Positions 57,149-64,000 of a DNA stretch of 64,000 nucleotides are shown one piece after another (within the stretch, counting starts at the first letter, position 1; the number at the start of each line of letters is the position of its first letter). Below the pieces are notes generated by a model. That model did not search any database. It was not told where the DNA came from and saw only the letters and a program-made list of their open reading frames with translations. The stretch is from contig NC_069125.1 of NCBI RefSeq assembly GCF_026914265.1, positions 26,263,595 through 26,327,594 on the forward strand, in the 5' to 3' direction. Both the position numbers and the translations under genes were made by a program. This stretch comes from Mya arenaria (Eukaryota; Mollusca; Bivalvia; Myida; Myidae).

Positions 57149-59278
57149 GGGCGATACTATTTCCCGGTTCCGGTCTCATCCGGTCTCTGTTTTCCAAATT
57201 TTATAGTAGCTATCGGGCGTGATAAAAAAAGGTGCTAATGACCGCAGGGGTAATAGGATTACAAAAGATTACAGTTGATTAAAACATTACATATTTGATG
57301 AAAATGATGTCACCATTTATTTCATATTTTATATCAATAAAACATATAATAAATTAAGGCAAAGATTAAAACATAAAATATGCACATGTACTAAAATTAA
57401 TGTCATGAATCCCAAACACATTGTGTGTTTTTTTCATATTAAATTCAGTTATAAGTATACTATTGATCATAGTAATACCAAAAAGAAACAATGCTTGACA
57501 ACATGTAAATCAAATTTGTAACTTTACTCAGTACTTAAGGAATTAATTCTATTATTTTTCTTTTGTTTAACTATTGATTTTGTTGCAGCAGATCCACTTC
57601 CACGACCAGTTGCCTTATGTATTTCTGCCAACTGATCGTCTAATTTTAAATTTTATGCCGACGCATTTCATGTGGAATCTTTTCTTGCATGTACTATTTT
57701 CGCAAATAACTAAACTATCGACGAATTCTGGCATTTCACATAAACAGAATGTTTTTAATTTGAAAGTCATAGGGATCGCGACTTTTCATTTTCTTTATGA
57801 AACGGATTTTTTTTTATTTTCTAGACAGATGTTCCCTCATTTCACTTACAACGAAATTGACATTTGTATAAATTACATAGCCATTCTTAAAACAAAAATC
57901 CACAGCTTAGCAGTTGCAAAGACACATCAGGCATGTACATTTGGTTGTTATAGAAGTCCTGGAACTTTTATAAGCTGAGATTTGTTACATTTTGATAAAG
58001 TAGGAGCATCGTAGTTCCACCGATCATGACGACTTTAAATAAAGATTCTTGTATCTTGTAAGTTATATTTTTATTTGTAAAATAGCCTGCCGAATATTTC
58101 AAAAGTTTATTTATTATCATTTTATTTTGTCAAGGAACTCTTCATAACAGGTTTATGACAATACACAATAATGTCATACCATGAAATGTGTAAATGCGTT
58201 ATACAACGCGTGTCAGAGATTAGCGAATGTCCCTCGTTAAGGGCATGATAAACGGATTAGCCAGTTTTATTACACACGCACGGCTACTGTTCGGTTCATA
58301 CCCTAAAAATATTGTTGTTTATTATAAAGGCAATTTTATAAAATAAATGATTGTTATGCAACGGCTCTAATAATCTTGATTAAAAATAATACGATGATAA
58401 CATGTAACCAAATTCAAAAATAAATAAAATAATCAGCATCAGATTTCTTAAGCAGCTAGAGATTTAATTGCAAACTTCAAGTTGACAAATAAAATATATT
58501 CGGCTAAAGTTGTGTAATAATGACGAAGGTATTCAAATGTATTCAATGTTAGCGAATAGCACAAAATTATAAATGAAAAATGGAGACATAATGTGTTGAT
58601 TACTTAAGAATGGCGCAACTTTAAATAAACACTCTTCATCTAGTAGCTTTAATGTCTAAGCACACGCATACTTACTATATTAGGATGTTATAACATTGCA
58701 ACTATTAGCTCCAGAAAATGTTTGTGTACTTTTCCTCCATTCATTGATTTACTTGTTTACATGCTATGAACATTGTATAATGGTTTACCCAATAAACATA
58801 CAGTATCGTATCGATATGAGTCGGATAAGCAAACATGGAATTTTTCAATTGTAATCATTAATGCTTAAAAAATATAATGTCTGGAGGGGGGGGGGTAAAC
58901 AAAAAAGGAAGAACAATAAACAAATTTGACATAACATAATTTAAAAGGTGCAATTCTAAGTTACTTCATACTCTAGCCGTCCTCAATCTTTTATGCAAAA
59001 AAAGCATGAGCATTTGTACTGCCATCGCATCTTTCTCTACACCTTAAACACAAATTGCATAAACAGTGTAGACCTATAACAAATTGCATAAATTAAGACA
59101 TAATGTTTATATATTTTTATACCATTTTGTTACATATAAAAACAAATAAGATTGTCAAAATCTTGTTATAAACATCAGCAACACAATCCGTTGCCTGGGG
59201 CCATAAGTTATGAACCGGGAATTATGAGACCGGATGAGACCGGATTTTACGAGGAGAGACCGGGAAATAGTATCGCCC
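57149..59278. mobile_element. TE2, unit 3
   Basis: Same ends and target duplication. A separate 335-bp MITE sits 20 bases to its left. The G homopolymer near 58884 is the shortest of the three. Confidence 0.87.
57574..57978 (+). CDS. Unrecognised 134-codon ORF inside TE2, unit 3
   Basis: One residue differs from units 1 and 2 (Ile for Met at residue 7). Confidence 0.25.
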   Translation: MILLQQIHFHDQLPYVFLPTDRLILNFMPTHFMWNLFLHVLFSQITKLSTNSGISHKQNVFNLKVIGIATFHFLYETDFFLFSRQMFPHFTYNEIDICINYIAILKTKIHSLAVAKTHQACTFGCYRSPGTFIS

Positions 59279-59378
59279 ACAAACTTTAGCTATAACGGCT
59301 TAAAATGAAATGGTCAACATTCACAACTTCATAAACACAGTCATGTTATCTCCCCTTTACATGTATTTATCCTTTCAG

Positions 59379-60029
59379 GAAAATTCACATTTATCAATGC
59401 GCAGTGGCCTGGATCAGCTCACGATAGCTTTATATTCAGAACATCCACACTTGGATGCCACATGGAGAGAAAACACAGGGGTTTGGAAGATGGGATTATT
59501 CTTGGAGACAGCGGGTATGTAAATGTAAAATACAATGTAGCTACATTATCATGAATTTCGACAAGATTTTATACCAGTATCAACTTATAATAATAAGCAA
59601 TAACGTACAACGTTTACATCGCTAAAAGTATTATTGACCATGACAAAATGTTCTGTTTACTGATTTCAGCACAATTTAGGAGATTGTATCTGATTTAGAT
59701 TACAAATGTGTTTTTAAAGGTCACGATAAAATGGCCTTTGTTTCTCTTAACTGAATACCACAATAATAGTGTTTAAGAAGTTTTAAGAAGTATAAAACAT
59801 GTTTTATTTGAAGGTATTAAACGTTTTTATACACACAATGTATGATATGATTTAATGCAGACTGTGTACTTTTGGCAGGTATGCGTGTTCAAGATACTTG
59901 ATGACACCATACAGAGTTGCAGACACCAACCAAAAGACAAACTTCAATAGGGGGCTCTGCAGAACAAGGGTACTCATTGAGTGTACGTTTGGACGTTGGA
60001 AGAGGAGATTTGGAATTTTCCATGGAGAG
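59379..60029 (+). CDS. HARBI1-like transposase, two exons, unit 3
   Basis: Exon A 59379-59514 and exon B 59879-60029. One substitution near 60018 changes GILHGE to GIFHGE; otherwise as unit 1. Confidence 0.82.
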
Positions 60030-60296
60030 GTAAATACAAAATGTTGCATTAACATATTTCTTTCATGTACAAATGTATGTAAATGTGTATACACAGCACA
60101 ACTATACATACAATAAATCACATATATCAATTCAAAAACTGGTGCCGTCATTTTTTATGAAATTCTGCTCATCTGATACTCTGTGTGACCTGTAAATAAA
60201 GCAATGTGCTATTGTATAACTTTTATAAAGTTACATTTATTCAGAAATTAACGTTTTAGACATGACCAAAGCGGTATAAATATTTTTTTTTAAAAA

Positions 60297-63206
60297 TGGG
60301 CATAATAATGCTATCTCTGCATTTTCTACATCATGTAGCCACCTCATACATGAAAACACTAGCAGTTGTCATGAATCTTTAAGTTTTGGTGTGTTTTTTG
60401 CCATTTCCTTTGTTGCGCCATTTGTCCCGGAAGCCAACAATTTGGCATATAGTGTTGTTTAGACTGTCTATTAACACATTATCACTAAATTTCTTGTGTT
60501 AAACTGAACAGTTCTGTTACCTTTGTATATAAGTGGACCAGAAAAGCAAAATTTTGACAAGTTGAGGCATTTCAGTTGGGCTCTATGTCATTTTTTATAT
60601 AAAACACTAAGCCGATGAAGTGGAAAAACCTTATTTTGCTTAGAAAAAATCTTAAAAGAGTAGGCAGGCCAGTTTTATGGTGCTGTTCTATAGACACCAT
60701 TAAAAGCTACAAGGAAAACTTTACTTGGTCAAATTATTCCAATGCATAAGGAAATAATGGCTCTTCAAAGGTTTGCGGCTTAACATTTGAGGGAAATGGC
60801 TGTTTCTGCTTTTTATGAAAATACCACAGGTGCTAATACTTGTCTCATTCATTTAGTGTTTGATATATCATTGCCAAACTTTCAGTATGTGTTGCATATA
60901 GCCTGAAGCTGAACTATAGGAGTTTTGAAGTCTGTTTCTGAAAAAATGTTGCTTAAATAATGGCTCAAGACCACAGTTATCTGCCCCCCGTTGACCAAGA
61001 TCCGGATGTGAATACAGAAACAAAGAGTGCTTGTGTTCAAGTATCAATATTTTATTAAAATTGAATGAAAAAGAAGCAAAAAATGTTCTTTTTGCAGAGA
61101 ACTTGACTGAATTTGACACTCTATTGCAGAAATTGATAGTTTTCAATGTAAATATTGGAAAAATCATAGCTTGTGGAAGTCTGAAAATTAGTTGTTTGTA
61201 GCCGATTGACTCCCTGGCGGAAGGGTTATGTATTTGAACTCAATTTTGACAGTCGGGTCAATGGTCAACATGGTGTTTTCTTGTGATTATATTTTGTGTC
61301 TTGAATTGTTCTAGAGATGCCATGTCCTTGTTTTTCAATTGGGGTGTGTATAAAGTCAAAAGCCAGGTTAGTGTCTATATGAAACATATAGTAAAAATAA
61401 CTGTGGTCTCACGCCATGATATAGAGGAAGCTTTTGGAGGGGTGGCCTATTTTAAATTGTTATAAATTCTTAATTTATACAGCTATCTGGTTGAAATTTG
61501 GCCAGTTGACAGTGCTTAGCCATAGAATATTGGTGTTTGAGTATGAAATGTGAAAATCTTATATTACATAATATAAATTAATAATATATAATTTTCTTAT
61601 ATATTTTTGACATTTTTAAAAAAAACTACTTTCACTTTCAATTTAATGTTTGGAAATAGTTCCAAATGATGGTAACTAATGAATGAAAGCCTCACTTTCA
61701 ATTCCAAAGTATAAATGGAGGGATTTTTTTAACATAGGAAGCAGACCCAGGAGGAACTGTCTGTTGAAGACCCCCCCCCCCCCCCACCAAGCTGCCCACC
61801 AGAGGCCAAGCTGTACTTGGTGTTTGCCAACATGCTGTAATTTGTAAGTACTTCAAGATAATATATTAGAAAATGGTATCCAAACTGAAGTACAAAGTGA
61901 GACAGTTTGGTCATAAAAGCCCATTGAGACTGTTTGTTCCATTCCTAAATGAATTTCTTTCATGTTGTCAATCATTTCTGATGTGGCTTTGATAATAATA
62001 TTATTTTCTAATGAAACTGCTGACTTGTATCAGTCTTTGGTCTGTATTGTGCATCTATTCACACATTTTGTTTGCTCTTTTAAGCAAACATTACAATAAT
62101 TGCAAATTCTATAAGCAATTAAACAAAACTTACTGCACATAGGATGCAGAATGATGTTTTATTTAGTGTGCATATGATTTTCAGCTTATGGACAAGAAAA
62201 CATATACTTTAACAATCACAGCAACACAATGAGATCCCAATTTTAAAGAAATAATGCCACCTTTCATTAATTCATTAATTCATTCTATCAATCATTCATA
62301 TATATTCATTAATTCATTCATTTATTCAATTTATTCATTGAAAAACTTGACATTTCTCAAGGCAAAATAAATAAAAAGTGAGCAGCTTTCATAAAGAATA
62401 GAGCCTTTTCCCTTAATGCATTAAAAAACACAACCTTAATACAGTATAAATGTTTTAAAAACCCTAATTTATTGCTTATTTTAATAGCCAGCCTGGTTGC
62501 TGTAGCCACAGAGGAATTTTCAAGGACAAGAACCAGTGCTGGTAAAACTGTGGTCTCTGTGGTTTTCCATACCGGCTCTCGGCAAGGATTTTCAAGAAAG
62601 GAATACCATCTCCAAGTAAGAAGAAATTCTAAGCATGTCTGGTTTGAATGCTTGCAAAATGCATCTGGGTACTCAATAAGATGAGGTTTACCTTTGAGTT
62701 GTTAAAAACTGATTGCAAAATGTCCAAAAGACTATATATTCTATTAAATTTGTCCTGAAAATCTTTGAATTCATGAACTTTTCTGCATATTTATCACATT
62801 TATGACTATATTAAAGGTTGTGTATGCCTCAAATGAGTGTTTACAGGCCTTTTTCAAACTTTAACAGTAGTGGCAGATAGTTTTATTTGTGTAAAACATT
62901 GCTTTTGTGTCTTGCTTGCAGATCATGATGTGCCAATAAGCTCCAGTTAGCTGCGGCCTTTTCCCCAGGCGGTAGTCCTGCAATCTGAATCCAGGAGATG
63001 CAGCTCTGAATCCAATATTTCAGAAGAATGAAGATGTTAGTCAACTCTGTAGTGCTTGTTTGTGTGTAAATGATTCCAATGAGTGAGATTTATAGCAAAT
63101 CAGGTGTAAATAAGCATCTTATAGACAATAGTGAAGTGCTGTACTCTGAATTTAATGCCAAATCTAGCCTTCAAAACAGATTCTTAAAGTAATTTTTTTT
63201 TAAAAA
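60297..63206 (+). repeat. Nested 2,910-bp tandem duplication, first copy
   Basis: In unit 3 the second 169-bp repeat (63203) is followed not by the R6 repeat, as in units 1 and 2, but by the sequence that follows the first repeat (60462 onward). Variants private to unit 3 (ACACATTATC, AACTGAACAG) are shared by both nested copies, so the duplication happened within unit 3. Confidence 0.9.
62488..62615 (+). CDS. Splice-bounded candidate exon, unit 3
   Basis: Same site as 33947-34075 but one base shorter, and with AGA in place of the TGA, so the plus frame is open (ATEEFSRTRTSAGKTVVSVV and on). Either unit 3 keeps the older open form or two chance changes opened it. Function unknown. Confidence 0.3.
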
Positions 63207-64000
63207 TGGGCATAATAATGCTATCTCTGCATTTTCTACATCATGTAGCCACCTCATACATGAAAACACTAGCAGTTGTCATGAATCTTTAAGTTTTGGT
63301 GTGTTTTTTGCCATTTCCTTTGTTGCGCCATTTGTCCCGGAAGCCAACAATTTGGCATATAGTGTTGTTTAGACTGTCTATTAACACATTATCACTAAAT
63401 TTCTTGTGTTAAACTGAACAGTTCTGTTACCTTTGTATATAAGTGGACCAGAAAAGCAAAATTTTGACAAGTTGAGGCATTTCAGTTGGGCTCTATGTCA
63501 TTTTTTATATAAAACACTAAGCCGATGAAGTGGAAAAACCTTATTTTGCTTAGAAAAAATCTTAAAAGAGTAGGCAGGCCAGTTTTGTGGTGCTGTTCTA
63601 TAGACACCATTAAAAGCTACAAGGAAAACTTTACTTGGTCAAATTATTCCAATGCATAAGGAAATAATGGCTCTTCAAAGGTTTGCGGCTTAACATTTGA
63701 GGGAAATGGCTGTTTCTGCTTTTTATGAAAATACCACAGGTGCTAATACTTGTCTCATTCATTTAGTGTTTGATATATCATTGCCAAACTTTCAGTATGT
63801 GTTGCATATAGCCTGAAGCTGAACTATAGGAGTTTTGAAGTCTGTTTCTGAAAAAATGTTGCTTAAATAGGCTCAAGACCACAGTTATCTGCCCCCCGTT
63901 GACCAAGATCCGGATGTGAATACAGAAACAAAGAGTGCTTGTGTTCAAGTATCAATATTTTATTAAAATTGAATGAAAAAGAAGCAAAAAATGTTCTTTT
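63207..64000 (+). repeat. Nested tandem duplication, second copy (partial)
   Basis: Repeats 60297 onward at an offset of 2,910 bp until the window ends, with few differences (one near 63583, a small deletion near 63868). Confidence 0.9.

Larger units (their letters stand above)
52165..64000 (+). repeat. Tandem array unit 3 (partial, rearranged)
   Basis: Third copy, running off the window. It carries an inverted segment (54673-55501), a transposon fragment (55506-55785), a private MITE (56794-57128) and a nested 2.9-kb duplication beginning at about 63207. Confidence 0.93.

Noticed and set aside
20448..64000. The array as a pure assembly artefact
   Set aside because: Each copy has private structural changes with proper target duplications (TE1, the MITE, the inversion), which false duplication of one locus would not create. 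Haplotype mixing is still possible for some junctions.

Overview
The window is AT-rich, intron-containing animal DNA. The organism is most likely a marine bivalve mollusc. This is inferred from several dispersed repeats with ~130-180 bp internal units and unique ends, as in bivalve 'pearl'-type elements, from a TNF-receptor-like gene with phase-matched introns, and from abundant PIF/Harbinger-type remnants. There are no operons, tRNAs or rRNAs. Few of the long open frames are host genes; most belong to mobile elements.

Layout. 1-2780: weak small ORFs and repeats. 2782-6334: a non-LTR retrotransposon (endonuclease plus reverse transcriptase) with a 20-bp target duplication, 5' truncated and with an internal deletion. 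6355-10900: repeat-rich, no gene seen. 10921-18732, minus strand: a TNF-receptor-superfamily-like gene. Four exons join in frame and encode a hydrophobic leader, cysteine-rich repeats, one membrane span and a short tail. Its introns hold several repeat families, one of which (13081-14884) carries a row of nuclear-receptor-type palindromes. 18733-20447: more tandem repeats.

20448-64000: a head-to-tail array of a ~13.95-kb unit, with two full copies and a third running off the window. Each unit is a stack of decayed transposons: a coiled-coil multi-copy ORF carrying identical lesions in every copy, a frame-shifted Myb/SANT-like ORF, a 2.1-kb terminal-inverted-repeat element with a 9-bp target duplication, two intact HARBI1-like (DDE_Tnp_4) transposase exons, a bivalve dispersed repeat and a palindromic MITE. 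The copies are nearly identical in sequence but differ in structure. Copy 1 has a 3.8-kb transposon. Copy 2 has a possible excision footprint at the same site. Copy 3 has an inverted 0.83-kb segment joined to a fragment of the same transposon, a private 335-bp MITE, a short conversion-like patch and a nested 2.9-kb tandem duplication.

The strongest leads are the array as a record of transposon activity after duplication, and the palindrome-rich intron of the receptor gene. No similarity search was possible; family names rest on motifs recognised by eye.
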